The position numbers and the translations under genes were made by a program. Below, piece after piece: positions 37,643 to 46,970 of a stretch of DNA of 64,000 nucleotides. The notes below the pieces were generated by a model. The model searched no databases and was not told where the DNA came from. It worked only from the letters and a program-made list of their open reading frames with translations. The DNA comes from Sphingobacteriales bacterium 50-39 (GTDB lineage: Bacteria > Bacteroidota > Bacteroidia > Chitinophagales > Chitinophagaceae), in contig MKTZ01000026.1 of assembly GCA_001898505.1 (NCBI GenBank), forward strand, positions 248,001 through 312,000, written 5' to 3'. Within the stretch, counting starts at the first letter, position 1, and each line of letters opens with the position of its first letter.

Positions 37643-38472
37643 TCCCGGAAAGCAAAGATATTTAACAGCATGTCGTGCTCGAATTTTTCATCCTTATCCC
37701 AAAAGGGTCTGGGATGACTAACATTCCCTTCCCGAACGCAGTATTTGAAGTTGTTTTTCAACAGGATGTCCAGGATATCATTCAACTCGGACGGCTTTTC
37801 AAACTTCCCGTGATATTCGACAAAAAGATTCTTGACATTTTTTAATTTGTCCGAGCAATCTTTTAATACAGGCAGTTCAGCGCCTTCAATATCGATCTTC
37901 AAAAAGTCTACCGGCTCGTTCAACAACTCATTCAGGCGGACTGTTTTTACTTTTTTCATATCCGCTGCATCATTCCCTCCTGCCTCGATCTTGCTGGACA
38001 TATTGCCTGCCGAATTGAAAGTGATACCATCATTATTTATCCATATAGCTGCGTTGACGACCTGTATATCCTGAAAACCCCAACCTTCGAGGTTACGGCT
38101 CAAAAGCGAGTAATTTGTTGCGTCCGGCTCAAAACCTGTGACGATGGCCTGCGGATAATTTGTCTTAAAATATAGGATGCTGGTCCCGATATAGGAACCG
38201 CAATCGATGATCTTCGGACGGGTCGTCTCCGGCTTGAATTTATAAAGTTCATCGATGAATAGCTCCTGTATTGAAACCATGAACTCGGGGGCATCCCTAA
38301 AATAGATATTGTACTTCCCTTTATATAAATGCTGCTTTATACTGGTATCAGCCTGATGTTTTAAACGCTTTTCTTCCAGCCAGCCGATATCGAATATACG
38401 AAAAGGGCGATGGAACATTTTCCTGGTTCTGTATTTGATTCCTCCTAGCAGATTCTTTAAAGGGAAACCCAT
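37639..38472 (-). CDS. FkbM-family methyltransferase 2
   Basis: The 277-residue protein has the FkbM core: KIIDCGSYIGTSILYFKTNY, VTGFEPDATNYSLLSRNL and the acidic FLKIDIEGAELPVLKD. It resembles FkbM gene 1 only at family level, so this is not a recent duplication. The N-terminus is extended and basic. ATG 38472 (MGFPLKNLLGG) is preferred over 38511. A glycan O-methyl transferase role is inferred from the neighbours. Confidence 0.87.
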   Translation of the reverse strand: MGFPLKNLLGGIKYRTRKMFHRPFRIFDIGWLEEKRLKHQADTSIKQHLYKGKYNIYFRDAPEFMVSIQELFIDELYKFKPETTRPKIIDCGSYIGTSILYFKTNYPQAIVTGFEPDATNYSLLSRNLEGWGFQDIQVVNAAIWINNDGITFNSAGNMSSKIEAGGNDAADMKKVKTVRLNELLNEPVDFLKIDIEGAELPVLKDCSDKLKNVKNLFVEYHGKFEKPSELNDILDILLKNNFKYCVREGNVSHPRPFWDKDEKFEHDMLLNIFAFRD

Positions 38473-38570
38473 TATGATAGTTTGTTTTCGAATAAAGTCA
38501 ATGCGCGGCAAAAATCGCTAAAAATACCAGTATTTTCATCCTGCACGATGCTTTTTTATAGAAAGGTCGG

Positions 38571-38578
38571 TAAATTTG
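38571..38578 (+). promoter_or_regulatory. -7 promoter box of the GT11 gene
   Basis: TAAATTTG matches TAnnTTTG and ends six bases before the ATG at 38585, again predicting an almost leaderless transcript. Confidence 0.55.
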
Positions 38579-38584
38579 TACGTT

Positions 38585-39475
38585 ATGGATGTGATACTTG
38601 TTTTTAATGGCCTGGGGAATCAGATGTCTCAATATGCTTTTTTCTTAAATAAGAAACAAATCTCGGGCTCCGCAAGATTCATATTTAATAGAAAGTCTCA
38701 AAAAATTCACAACGGCTATGAGTTGGATAAAGTTTTCGGAATAAAGCAAAGAACCACAGTCTTCAATAAGTTACTTTATTACATTTATCTTATCGTCGTC
38801 TTTAATAAGCTGCGGTTTATCTCTCAACCTATCATCCGTCTGCTCAATTTGATGGGTCTTGCCATCTACAGCGAAAATGACAATTACGCCTTCCGGTCGG
38901 AATTATTGCGGCCATCTCCTGGAATAAAATTCTATGAGGGTGGATGGCATTCTGAAAAATATTTCAGGGATGTAAAGGCTCAGGTCTTCCAGGCATTTCA
39001 ATTCGATATGTCCCGGATCGGGGCGGCCAATTCCGAGATACTGCATAAAATAAAGACGTGCACAAGCGTAGCAGTGCATGTGCGGCGGGGAGATTATCTG
39101 GATCCCCTCAACTACCAAAAGCTCGGCTCTGTCTGCACTCTTAACTATTTTGTATGCGCCATTCAAAAAATGAAGGCCTTAGTCAACAACCCGCACTTTT
39201 TTTTCTTTACTAATGATCATGCCTGGGTAAAGGAGAACTTCGCCGGGGATGATGTCACAGTTGTAAACATCAATACTGCAGAGGACAGCTGGAAGGACAT
39301 GTTCCTGATGTCGAATTGTGCACACAATATAAACTCCAATGGCACCTTCAGCTGGTGGTCTGCCTATTTAAATAAGAACGAGGATAAGATCGTCATTGTA
39401 CCAAAGCACTTTATTGCCAATAAATATTTTGAGGATATTTATCCTGAGAGTTGGATCCGGCTGTCTGATTATTGA
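38585..39475 (+). CDS. GT11-family (alpha-1,2-fucosyltransferase-like) glycosyltransferase
   Basis: The 296-residue protein has GT11 motifs: GLGNQMSQYAFF at the N-terminus, SVAVHVRRGDYLD (GDP-fucose-binding HxRRGDY) and NINSNGTFSWWSAYLN. GT11 enzymes mostly transfer fucose in alpha-1,2 linkage; the donor here is not proven. The last 65 bases overlap the end of the convergent mqnA gene. Codon use is AT-rich compared with purB, consistent with a laterally variable glycan locus. Confidence 0.88.
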   Translation: MDVILVFNGLGNQMSQYAFFLNKKQISGSARFIFNRKSQKIHNGYELDKVFGIKQRTTVFNKLLYYIYLIVVFNKLRFISQPIIRLLNLMGLAIYSENDNYAFRSELLRPSPGIKFYEGGWHSEKYFRDVKAQVFQAFQFDMSRIGAANSEILHKIKTCTSVAVHVRRGDYLDPLNYQKLGSVCTLNYFVCAIQKMKALVNNPHFFFFTNDHAWVKENFAGDDVTVVNINTAEDSWKDMFLMSNCAHNINSNGTFSWWSAYLNKNEDKIVIVPKHFIANKYFEDIYPESWIRLSDY

Positions 39476-40205
39476 GATAGCGGAGAAAGAGCTCTAACCC
39501 TTTACGCTTCTCAATATCGAGATGATAATCGAGATATTTCGTGAAATAATCATATAGCGAAAAAATGGGATAGGGATTTTCAGCCACCACTGCGTCAATC
39601 TGCTCGATACCCAGTCTGTTGGCCGCATCAAATTCCACAACGAATTGTGGATCAATTGGTTTATTACTGATCCAGGCGGCAAAGACAAAGGGCAGGCCGG
39701 TCATATTCTTCCAGGCTTCTCCAAGATCATAAATATAAGGAGACAGTTGGCGTTGCTCCAGGGCCCTGTCGCCAATGACCACCCCGGCAGTATTCCCGCG
39801 TATTTGATCCCTAAAATCTTTGCTGGCATTGATCAGTTCCGGACTTACCTTCCAGTATTCTTTTAAAAGTATCTTCGCCAGTTGCACGGATGTACGGCTT
39901 TGATAGTCCAGAAGCACCTTTTCTACCTTCTCGATGGGCGTTTCGCTGAAGAGGCATACGGAAGCCACCGGCCCATTGCTCCCTATACAATAACCGCCAT
40001 TAATATAACGCTCCTTCATGGCAGGAATAATAGCCACCGGTACCAATCCCATGTCTATCTCATCTTTCAGCAGCATCGACGCAATCCTGGCGGGGTAGTC
40101 GATGACCATCTCGATGTCCTTCATAAGGGGACTACGTTGGATGCCATAGAGCAACGGTTTGGTATTTAAGTAGCTAACTGCGCCAACTCGTATTTTTCTT
40201 TCCAA
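39411..40205 (-). CDS. mqnA: Chorismate dehydratase, futalosine menaquinone pathway
   Basis: The 264-residue protein has the MqnA/MqnD fold with VGAVSYLNTKPLLYGI at the N-terminus, DEIDMGLVPVAIIP and LLDYQSRTSVQLAKILL. MqnA converts chorismate to 3-enolpyruvyl-benzoate, the first step of the futalosine route to menaquinone. It is the only menaquinone gene in the window. Its 3' end overlaps the GT11 gene by 65 bases on the opposite strand; the last ~20 codons (NNQTAGSNSQDK) may be a weakly conserved extension. Confidence 0.9.
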   Translation of the reverse strand: MERKIRVGAVSYLNTKPLLYGIQRSPLMKDIEMVIDYPARIASMLLKDEIDMGLVPVAIIPAMKERYINGGYCIGSNGPVASVCLFSETPIEKVEKVLLDYQSRTSVQLAKILLKEYWKVSPELINASKDFRDQIRGNTAGVVIGDRALEQRQLSPYIYDLGEAWKNMTGLPFVFAAWISNKPIDPQFVVEFDAANRLGIEQIDAVVAENPYPIFSLYDYFTKYLDYHLDIEKRKGLELFLRYLNNQTAGSNSQDKYPQNIYWQ

Positions 40206-40409
40206 TTCTTAACTAAGATTTTGGCTGCAAAAGTACACGCCGGCTATAAATGACGCAAATAAATCCAATATCCCTGAAATGCGATCCTCCGCCGCCCTAT
40301 CTCTACGCGGATAACAAACCCTGCCGGGCGAGATCGACAATACGAGCGGAGATGGCTCCCAGGTAAAGATCAATGCCGCTCCCCTGGTGATGGCCGACAA
40401 AATGCATGA

Positions 40410-40620
40410 TATCGATTGTTCAATGCGTTTACCCCCAACGGAGATGACATAACGATTACTTTGGTGTAAAAAGATGGGGAGATGTGAAACTGGAGGCGTT
40501 TTCGATATTCAACCGCCGGGGGATGCAGGTATTTACGACACAGGACCCTTCGCTTTCTTGGGACGGCAACTACCATGGACAACCCCAGCCATTGCCCGGC
40601 GATGATCATTTTTCTGTCCC
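40410..40620 (+). pseudogene. Fossil of a gliding-motility/T9SS C-terminal (CHU_C) domain
   Basis: Codons from 40410 read YRLFNAFTPNGDD and then hit a stop. Shifting frame once gives NDYFGVKRWGDVKLEAF, then SIFNRRGMQVFTTQ and SLSWDGNYHGQPQPLP. Together this is the CHU_C consensus NAFTPNGDGxND...IFNRWGxxVF...WDGxxxGxxxP, broken by what looks like a single-base loss near 40450. The usual final part (a TYVY..GTVTL block) is missing; the sequence runs into the purB start. The ~200 bases upstream are also non-coding remnant. Confidence 0.75.
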
Positions 40621-40644
40621 GCTGCTTTGTGCTAATTTTACCGC

Positions 40645-41994
40645 ATGGAATTGAATTCATTGACTGCCATCTCCCCTATCGACGGTCGCTATCGCGGGCA
40701 GGTGCAACATCTGTCTGATTATTTCTCCGAGTATGCCCTCATCCGTTATAGGGTACTGGTTGAAGTGGAATATTTTCAATTTCTTTCCAGACACCGGATC
40801 TTCAAGATGCCGGATACTGTCCGTGTGCAGCTCCAAAAAATGCTGGAGAATTTTAAACAGGAAGACGCGGCCTGGATCAAGAAGACAGAAAAGGTCACCA
40901 ATCACGATGTCAAGGCCGTGGAATACTTCCTCAAGGCCAGGCTGGAGGAGATGTCCGCGGACACAAAGAGCATTCAGGAATGGATCCATTTTGGCCTTAC
41001 CTCACAGGACATCAATAATACGGCCATCCCTTTATTATGGAAGCATGCCGTGGAATTTGAATACCTGCCCGGGCTGCTGAACCTGAAAAGGCAGCTGGAA
41101 GTGCTGGCGCGGGAGTGGCAGGATGTACCCATGCTGGCAAGGACTCATGGGCAGGCGGCCAGTCCTACCCGCCTGGGGAAAGAGCTGATGGTATTTGTCG
41201 AGCGTCTCGAAAACCAGGTAGAGCTGTTTATTCAGGTGCCTTTCTCCGCTAAATTCGGAGGGGCTACGGGTAATTTCAACGCCCATTATGTCGCTTTCCC
41301 TAAGAAGGACTGGATCCGGCTGGCTAATGAATTTGTAGAAGGCGCCCTGGGGCTTCATCGGCAGCAGTATACTACACAGATAGAACATTATGACAACCTG
41401 GCTGCCCACTTCCATGCCATGCAGCGCATCAATACCATTCTTATCGACTTCTGCAGGGATGTCTGGACCTATGTATCCATGGATTACTTCTCTCAGAAGA
41501 CAAAAAAAGGAGAGATAGGTTCTTCAGCCATGCCGCATAAGGTCAATCCCATCGACTTTGAAAATGCGGAAGGCAACCTGGGCGTGGCCAATGCTCTTTT
41601 TGATCATTTTGCCGGCAAGCTGCCCATCTCCCGCCTGCAGAGGGACCTTACGGACTCCACTGTACTGCGTAACATCGGCGTGCCCTTTGCTCATACTATT
41701 CTGGCTCTCCGAAGCATCGAAAAAGGGCTGGATAAGCTGGTGCTGAACAGAGCAAAGCTGGAAAAAGACCTGGAAAGCAACTGGGCCGTAGTGGCAGAGG
41801 CCATACAAACCATCCTGCGGCGGGAGAATTATCCGCAGCCCTATGAGGCGTTGAAGGAATTGACAAGAGGCAAGGGCGGCATCGACAAAGAGGCCATCCA
41901 CAATTTTGTAGATAAGCTCAAGATATCCGCGGCACTGAAAAAAGAGCTTAAGAAGATCACCCCGCATAACTATACAGGCATTACGCTGTCCTGA
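40645..41994 (+). CDS. purB: Adenylosuccinate lyase
   Basis: The 449-residue protein is a fumarase/aspartase-superfamily lyase with the signature GSSAMPHKVNPIDFENAEGN (write-up limited to this block), RTHGQAASPTRLGKE and LTSQDINNTA. It splits SAICAR to AICAR and adenylosuccinate to AMP in purine synthesis. A -7-like box TAATTTTA (one mismatch) ends four bases before the ATG, with the same CCGC spacer as tsaD. Length is normal. It converges on prfC with a 16-base gap. Confidence 0.95.
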   Translation: MELNSLTAISPIDGRYRGQVQHLSDYFSEYALIRYRVLVEVEYFQFLSRHRIFKMPDTVRVQLQKMLENFKQEDAAWIKKTEKVTNHDVKAVEYFLKARLEEMSADTKSIQEWIHFGLTSQDINNTAIPLLWKHAVEFEYLPGLLNLKRQLEVLAREWQDVPMLARTHGQAASPTRLGKELMVFVERLENQVELFIQVPFSAKFGGATGNFNAHYVAFPKKDWIRLANEFVEGALGLHRQQYTTQIEHYDNLAAHFHAMQRINTILIDFCRDVWTYVSMDYFSQKTKKGEIGSSAMPHKVNPIDFENAEGNLGVANALFDHFAGKLPISRLQRDLTDSTVLRNIGVPFAHTILALRSIEKGLDKLVLNRAKLEKDLESNWAVVAEAIQTILRRENYPQPYEALKELTRGKGGIDKEAIHNFVDKLKISAALKKELKKITPHNYTGITLS

Positions 41995-42010
41995 ACAAAA
42001 GATAGAATGG

Positions 42011-43600
42011 CTATTTGTGGATCTCCGAAGTAAAATGGAACTCGATAGCCGGGTTGTTGGTACGCTCCGTATTCAGGAACCATTCGCTCTGGGCCAGGTA
42101 GACGAGGTGTCCATCCTTGTCCTCGGCAATATTGGCATGTTTAAATCGCGTGAATTCTTCCAGCTTTTTCGGATCGTTGCTGGTAATCCAGCAAGCCTTA
42201 TAAAAAGGCAGCGCATTGAATTGAACGGAAGCTCCATATTCATGCAGCAGACGGTATTGGATCACTTCGAACTGCAACTCTCCGACACAGCCAATGATCT
42301 TTTTGTTACCGCCATACTGGGTGAACAGTTGGGCTACTCCTTCATCCGTCAGCTGCAGAAGCCCTTTCTCCAACTGCTTGGTCTTCATAGGGTCTCTGTT
42401 CACTACCTCTTTAAAAATTTCCGGCGAGAAGGAAGGTATTCCGGTAAAATAAAAGTCCTCTCCTTCTGTGAGCGTATCTCCTATTTTAAAGTTGCCGGTA
42501 TCGAAAAGCCCCACCACATCGCCGGGAAACGCCGCTTCGATGACATCCTTATCACGTGCCAGGAAAGTATAAGGGTTACTGAACCGTACATCCTTGTCCA
42601 GCCGGACATGATGAAAATATTTATTCCTTTCGAACTTGCCGCTGCATACCCGCAGAAAGGCGATCCTGTCCCTGTGCTTGGGGTCCAGGTTGGCATGGAT
42701 CTTAAAGACGAAACCGCTGAACCTGTCCTCTTCCACTTCCAGATGACGCGTGGATGTCTCACGGCCACGGGGGCCCGGAGCAATGCGGATAAAGGTGTCC
42801 AGCATTTCCCGTACGCCGAAGTTGTTGATAGCGCTGCCAAAAAAGACGGGAGCAACCTTTCCTGCCAGATAATCATCCACATTCAGCTCGCCATGGACCC
42901 CATCCACCAGTTCCACATCCTCCCGTAAGATGGCGGCATCCTTCTCCCCCAGCCTTTCTTCCAGCAAGGAGCTCTCCAGGTCATCGATACGGACCGTATC
43001 CTCATCCACTGCCTTGGTATTGGCCGTAAAGAGGACAAGATTTTTATCATAGAGGTTATAAACGCCTTTGAAATCCTTGCCGCTGTTGATAGGCCAGGTC
43101 ATAGGATGCAGCTGAATGCTCAGCTCTTTCTCGATCTCTTCAAGGAGGTCGAACCTATTCTTGCCATCCCGGTCCATCTTATTGATAAAAACAATGACAG
43201 GAGTGTCGCGCATACGGCATACTTCCATCAGACGGCGGGTCTGAGCTTCCACCCCATTGACGCTGTCTATGACGAGGATAACGCTGTCAACGGCCGTAAG
43301 GGTGCGATAAGTGTCCTCCGCAAAGTCCTTGTGACCTGGGGTATCCAGGAGATTGACCAGCATGCCTTTGTATTCAAAGCTCATGACGGACGTAGCGACG
43401 GAGATACCACGCTGTCTTTCTATCTCCATAAAGTCGCTGGTAGCATGCTTCTTGATCTTGTTGCTTTTTACGGCTCCCGCGGTCTGAATGGCGCCGCCGA
43501 ACAAGAGGAATTTCTCCGTCAGGGTCGTCTTACCGGCATCGGGGTGGGAAATAATGGCAAATGTCTTTCGCTTATTGATTTCGCTGGTATATCGGCTCAT
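42011..43600 (-). CDS. prfC: Peptide chain release factor 3
   Basis: The 529-residue translational GTPase shows G1 [14 protein letters not shown]3 [12 protein letters not shown] and G4 FINKMDRDG, and the RF3 C-terminal part ([12 protein letters not shown]). RF3 recycles RF1/RF2 after termination. Length is standard. Its own -7 box lies 7 bases upstream and overlaps the flippase stop codon, so it can be expressed apart from the flippase gene on the same strand. Confidence 0.96.
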   Translation of the reverse strand: MSRYTSEINKRKTFAIISHPDAGKTTLTEKFLLFGGAIQTAGAVKSNKIKKHATSDFMEIERQRGISVATSVMSFEYKGMLVNLLDTPGHKDFAEDTYRTLTAVDSVILVIDSVNGVEAQTRRLMEVCRMRDTPVIVFINKMDRDGKNRFDLLEEIEKELSIQLHPMTWPINSGKDFKGVYNLYDKNLVLFTANTKAVDEDTVRIDDLESSLLEERLGEKDAAILREDVELVDGVHGELNVDDYLAGKVAPVFFGSAINNFGVREMLDTFIRIAPGPRGRETSTRHLEVEEDRFSGFVFKIHANLDPKHRDRIAFLRVCSGKFERNKYFHHVRLDKDVRFSNPYTFLARDKDVIEAAFPGDVVGLFDTGNFKIGDTLTEGEDFYFTGIPSFSPEIFKEVVNRDPMKTKQLEKGLLQLTDEGVAQLFTQYGGNKKIIGCVGELQFEVIQYRLLHEYGASVQFNALPFYKACWITSNDPKKLEEFTRFKHANIAEDKDGHLVYLAQSEWFLNTERTNNPAIEFHFTSEIHK

Positions 43601-43607
43601 TGGGCCG

Positions 43608-43615
43608 CAAATTTA
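43608..43615 (-). promoter_or_regulatory. -7 promoter box of prfC
   Basis: On the minus strand TAAATTTG ends seven bases before the prfC ATG. Its first three bases are the TAA stop codon of the upstream flippase gene. Confidence 0.55.
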
Positions 43616-45112
43616 TGAAATTTTGGCCAGCCCCAGCCTTTTTTTGATCGTCCCCCACACCGGTAGAATATCGTCCGAAAGGCGCAACAGCAGCGTGCCC
43701 ATGCCAAAAATGCCAATAAATACGACGCTCCTCACCACCAGCCAGAGAATGCCGTGGTAGGCGTCGAAAAGGAAGTGACAGACGAAGTACCCAAACGTGG
43801 CCAGTAACAAAGTATACAGCGTTTTTAGATTGAAAGGCTGCATACCGAACTTCCGATAGAGAAAGAGGCAACGGATAGCATTGTACAGGGTAAAAGTGGC
43901 CAGGTCCGCCATGGCCGGACCGACATAACCTTCCTTTATTGCGAGAATATAGTTTGCGGGCAGCGTGAGGGCCGCAAGTATGACCCCAGTGAAGAAATCA
44001 AAACGCCAGAAAGTGGAGGCCCCGATGATCTGCGTATTCACTCCCGTACCCATATCTACGACAAACTTCAACCCAACGTAAAAAAAAGCTGCCTTCGCCA
44101 GCAGGTAGTCGCTCTTCAGATGGAAGGTAAGCACCCCATCCGTGAAATTGATCCAGATAAGCACGAACATGCCGGAGGAAAAGATCAGCTGATTAATGGA
44201 AGACCGCTGGTAAATGCGATTGATCCTGCCATAATCCTTGTCCTTCCAGGCGCGGGACAGCGGGCCGATGGTGGCGGCATTAACACTACGCTGGATGGCC
44301 TGCACCAGACCGCCGACATACAGGGCCAGCGTATAGATCCCTACAGCGCGCATCCCGATGACAAAGGCAAGGATGATCTGGGCAAAATACGTGGAGATAC
44401 TGAGAAGTATCTGGCCGCTCCACACAAAGCCGGCCAATGTAACGATCTTCTTAAAGAACTTTTTAGATACCCTGCTGCGGTAAAACGGAAAATGCAGTTG
44501 CCGGGTGACGATCAGATATGTAAACAGGCAAAGAGCCAGCAGCAAATAGGTAAAGGCATAGACCCTTATGAACGTATCGAAACTCTTCAGGATCCCTGTA
44601 ATGTACAATAGGATCAGCACAAAGGTGAAAAAGCGGAACTGTACTTCCTTGAAAAAGCTGGTCAGCACCACCTTCTTCAAATGCCAGGCAAAAGTTTCCA
44701 TCAATGAATAAAAAGTAAGCCCGGCCCCAAAAGGGAATATCCAATAATAATATTTCACCAGCTCGGGGGATTTACCGCCGAGACGGTCTACGACAAAGTC
44801 CTTGAAAAAAAACCCGCCCGATATGACAATAAGAAAGCCGATAAAACTGATGAGAAAGGCCCAGGTCATCATATCATTCTCCTTGGGAGGCAGGTTGTCG
44901 TGATAATAGGGATAGAACTTATAGATGAAGGCCTGCATGCCCAGGCCTGCCAGCGGGAACATAATATAGGCAAGGGACTGGAATATGCCCGTCAGTCCAT
45001 ACTGCTCGGGAGTAAAGTTCTTGGTGAACAGTAGCGTATTCAGGCCTCCCAGCGCAAAGCCGAAATAAACAATGCCGGAAGAAATAATGCTTTGCCGCCT
45101 GATGGTGCTCAT
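43613..45112 (-). CDS. Oligosaccharide flippase family membrane protein (Wzx-like)
   Basis: The 499-residue protein has about 12-14 hydrophobic segments and the MATE/MOP N-terminal pattern (IVYFGFALGGLNTLLFTKNF, TPEQYGLTGIFQSL). Such proteins flip lipid-linked oligosaccharides across the inner membrane or export other polyprenyl-linked material. It is not next to the glycosyltransferases, so its substrate is open. ATG 45112 (MSTIRRQSII) is chosen because a perfect -7 box ends four bases upstream; the longer frame to 45166 would include that box. Confidence 0.85.
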   Translation of the reverse strand: MSTIRRQSIISSGIVYFGFALGGLNTLLFTKNFTPEQYGLTGIFQSLAYIMFPLAGLGMQAFIYKFYPYYHDNLPPKENDMMTWAFLISFIGFLIVISGGFFFKDFVVDRLGGKSPELVKYYYWIFPFGAGLTFYSLMETFAWHLKKVVLTSFFKEVQFRFFTFVLILLYITGILKSFDTFIRVYAFTYLLLALCLFTYLIVTRQLHFPFYRSRVSKKFFKKIVTLAGFVWSGQILLSISTYFAQIILAFVIGMRAVGIYTLALYVGGLVQAIQRSVNAATIGPLSRAWKDKDYGRINRIYQRSSINQLIFSSGMFVLIWINFTDGVLTFHLKSDYLLAKAAFFYVGLKFVVDMGTGVNTQIIGASTFWRFDFFTGVILAALTLPANYILAIKEGYVGPAMADLATFTLYNAIRCLFLYRKFGMQPFNLKTLYTLLLATFGYFVCHFLFDAYHGILWLVVRSVVFIGIFGMGTLLLRLSDDILPVWGTIKKRLGLAKIS

Positions 45113-45116
45113 CCTG

Positions 45117-45124
45117 CAAATATA
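45117..45124 (-). promoter_or_regulatory. -7 promoter box of the flippase gene
   Basis: On the minus strand TATATTTG is followed by CAGG and the ATG at 45112. Divergent from the box at 45154-45161. Confidence 0.6.
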
Positions 45125-45153
45125 AATTAATGACCCGATAATGCCGGAGTCCT

Positions 45154-45161
45154 TATTTTTG
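45154..45161 (+). promoter_or_regulatory. -7 promoter box of the phosphodiesterase gene
   Basis: TATTTTTG matches TAnnTTTG, 24 bases before the ATG at 45186. Confidence 0.45.
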
Positions 45162-45185
45162 ATCAAAATTCATCAACCGGCTGAT

Positions 45186-46418
45186 ATGAAAAATATCGTC
45201 ACGCTTATTACAATGGTGTTACTGGTGCTGCACGCGGCTGCACAACCGAAGAAGAAAAAAGTGGTCTTTATCATTGCCGACGGGATACCCGCTGACGTAT
45301 TGGAAAAGGCAAAAGTCTCTTTTCCCCGCCAGATAGGCCGGGAAGAGGGATACAAACATGCATATGTAGGCGGCGAGCGGAGCGGATATTCCCAGACCCC
45401 TACCATCTCCGCCGTCGGATATAACAGCCTGCTGACGGGAACATGGGTGAACAAGCACAATGTATGGGACAATGATATAAAAGAGCCAAACTACCATTAT
45501 CCCACCATTTTCCAGCTCGTGAAAAAAGCGGACAGCAGTAAAAAAATAGCAGTCTTCTCCACCTGGCTGGACAACCGCACCAAGCTGGTAGGCGAGTCGC
45601 TACCGCAGACGGGCAATATAAAAGTAGACTATCACGCCGACGGTCTCGAACTGGACACGATGAACTATCCTCATGACAATGCAAGCCTGTATATCCACAA
45701 CATCGATGAAAAAGTGACGGACGAGGCGGAAAAATGTATCCGCGAACAGGCGCCGGACCTCACCTGGCTGTACCTGGAATATACCGACGATATGGGCCAC
45801 CGGTTTGGAGACAGTCCTGAGCAGAAAGAAGCCGTAAAATATGTGGACAAGCAGGTAGGCAGAATATGGAGCGCCTTGCAATATCGTCAACAACAGTTCA
45901 AAGAGGACTGGCTCATTATCATTACCACGGATCATGGCCGTGATTCTATCAGCGGCAAGGGACATGGAGGACAGTCCGAGCGGGAACGAACGACATGGAT
46001 CGTCACCAATGCTAAAGACCTGAATCACTATTGGAGGGATTATACACCGGCCATTGTGGATATCATGCCCACTATCGCACGGTTTCTGGACATCAAAATT
46101 CCCAGGGATTATCAGTTAGAGATAGACGGCGTGCCCCTGATAGGTAAACTGTCCGTAGCAAATCCTGTTGTCAAAGTGGAAAATAGTAAGCTGGACATCC
46201 GCTGGAAGTCGTTTGATAAGGAGGGTACCGTGAAGATATGGCTGGCCACCACCAACAATTTCAAGACAGGCGGCAAAGACGAATACAAGCTGCTGGCGGA
46301 AGTACCTGCGGGTCAGCAATCGGCAGCCTTCGGAATAAGCTCCTACCCTTCTTCCTTCTATAAGATCGTGTTGGAAGGCTCTTCCAATACTGTGAACAGG
46401 TGGGTTATATTAAAATAG
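45186..46418 (+). CDS. Exported type I phosphodiesterase / nucleotide pyrophosphatase family protein
   Basis: The 410-residue protein has a signal peptide (MKNIVTLITMVLLVLHAAAQ). The alkaline-phosphatase-superfamily core shows VVFIIADGIPAD (metal Asp), the nucleophile Thr in SQTPTISAVGYNSLLTGTW, YTDDMGHRFGD and TTDHGRD with a later GHGGQSERE. A ~75-residue C-terminal beta domain (about 335-410) follows. It should hydrolyse phosphate diesters or pyrophosphates in the periplasm; the substrate is unknown. The ATG at 45186 gives the signal peptide. Confidence 0.88.
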   Translation: MKNIVTLITMVLLVLHAAAQPKKKKVVFIIADGIPADVLEKAKVSFPRQIGREEGYKHAYVGGERSGYSQTPTISAVGYNSLLTGTWVNKHNVWDNDIKEPNYHYPTIFQLVKKADSSKKIAVFSTWLDNRTKLVGESLPQTGNIKVDYHADGLELDTMNYPHDNASLYIHNIDEKVTDEAEKCIREQAPDLTWLYLEYTDDMGHRFGDSPEQKEAVKYVDKQVGRIWSALQYRQQQFKEDWLIIITTDHGRDSISGKGHGGQSERERTTWIVTNAKDLNHYWRDYTPAIVDIMPTIARFLDIKIPRDYQLEIDGVPLIGKLSVANPVVKVENSKLDIRWKSFDKEGTVKIWLATTNNFKTGGKDEYKLLAEVPAGQQSAAFGISSYPSSFYKIVLEGSSNTVNRWVILK

Positions 46419-46421
46419 CGC

Positions 46422-46889
46422 TCAATACTCTCCTTGCAAAAGAGCATTGATATCTTCTTTCCCTTCGTAATGAAAGGGACGATTAAAAGGGATAGCGCCT
46501 CTTTTGAGACGCACTTTTCCATCCAGGGTCACGGTCACCTGTTTTTCCAGCAATATCTGAAGTGCATTGCCCAGGATACCCTGGAGATTGAGCTGCATCG
46601 TCACCGGCACATAGAATGTGTCTTTTTGGGGTATCTGGACAGTAGTGTCCAACACAGAGTGTCCGGTAGGTCTTCCATTCAACCATACGTCCATTTCGGC
46701 GCCTTTTAATGTCAGACTGAAAGAATTGGGATTGTAGAACTTCAGGGTGGTGCCAAGGGTAGCCTGCTGACCATCTGCATGGCCGATGCGAAGGTCCTGA
46801 AATCCATAATACTCCGGGGCTTGCGGCTGGTGGCAGCCGGTAATGGCCCAACAGCAGAGTAAGGTCAGGAGAAGGCCGGGTACTTTCAT
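46422..46889 (-). CDS. LEA14-like (water-stress/hypersensitive response domain) lipoprotein
   Basis: The 155-residue product begins with a lipoprotein signal (MKVPGLLLTLLCCWAITGC). The rest fits the LEA type 2 fold: LGTTLKFYNPNSFSLTLKGA, DVWLNGRPTGHSVLDT and a final beta-strand region with LDGKVRLKRG. Such proteins are small envelope beta-sandwiches of unclear role. An ATG at 46904 is possible but lengthens the signal peptide. It is divergent from the DUF2252 gene by about 80 bases. Confidence 0.8.
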   Translation of the reverse strand: MKVPGLLLTLLCCWAITGCHQPQAPEYYGFQDLRIGHADGQQATLGTTLKFYNPNSFSLTLKGAEMDVWLNGRPTGHSVLDTTVQIPQKDTFYVPVTMQLNLQGILGNALQILLEKQVTVTLDGKVRLKRGAIPFNRPFHYEGKEDINALLQGEY

Positions 46890-46970
46890 CTTTGGGTGTT
46901 GCATACCAATGTAAGATACGGGCATTTTTGAATTCCCGGATATTACCTATCTTTCTGAAAAGAAACCATC

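Noticed and set aside
40370-40660. 96-codon minus-strand frame upstream of purB
   Set aside because: The plus strand carries a recognisable CHU_C remnant here, so the frame is its shadow.
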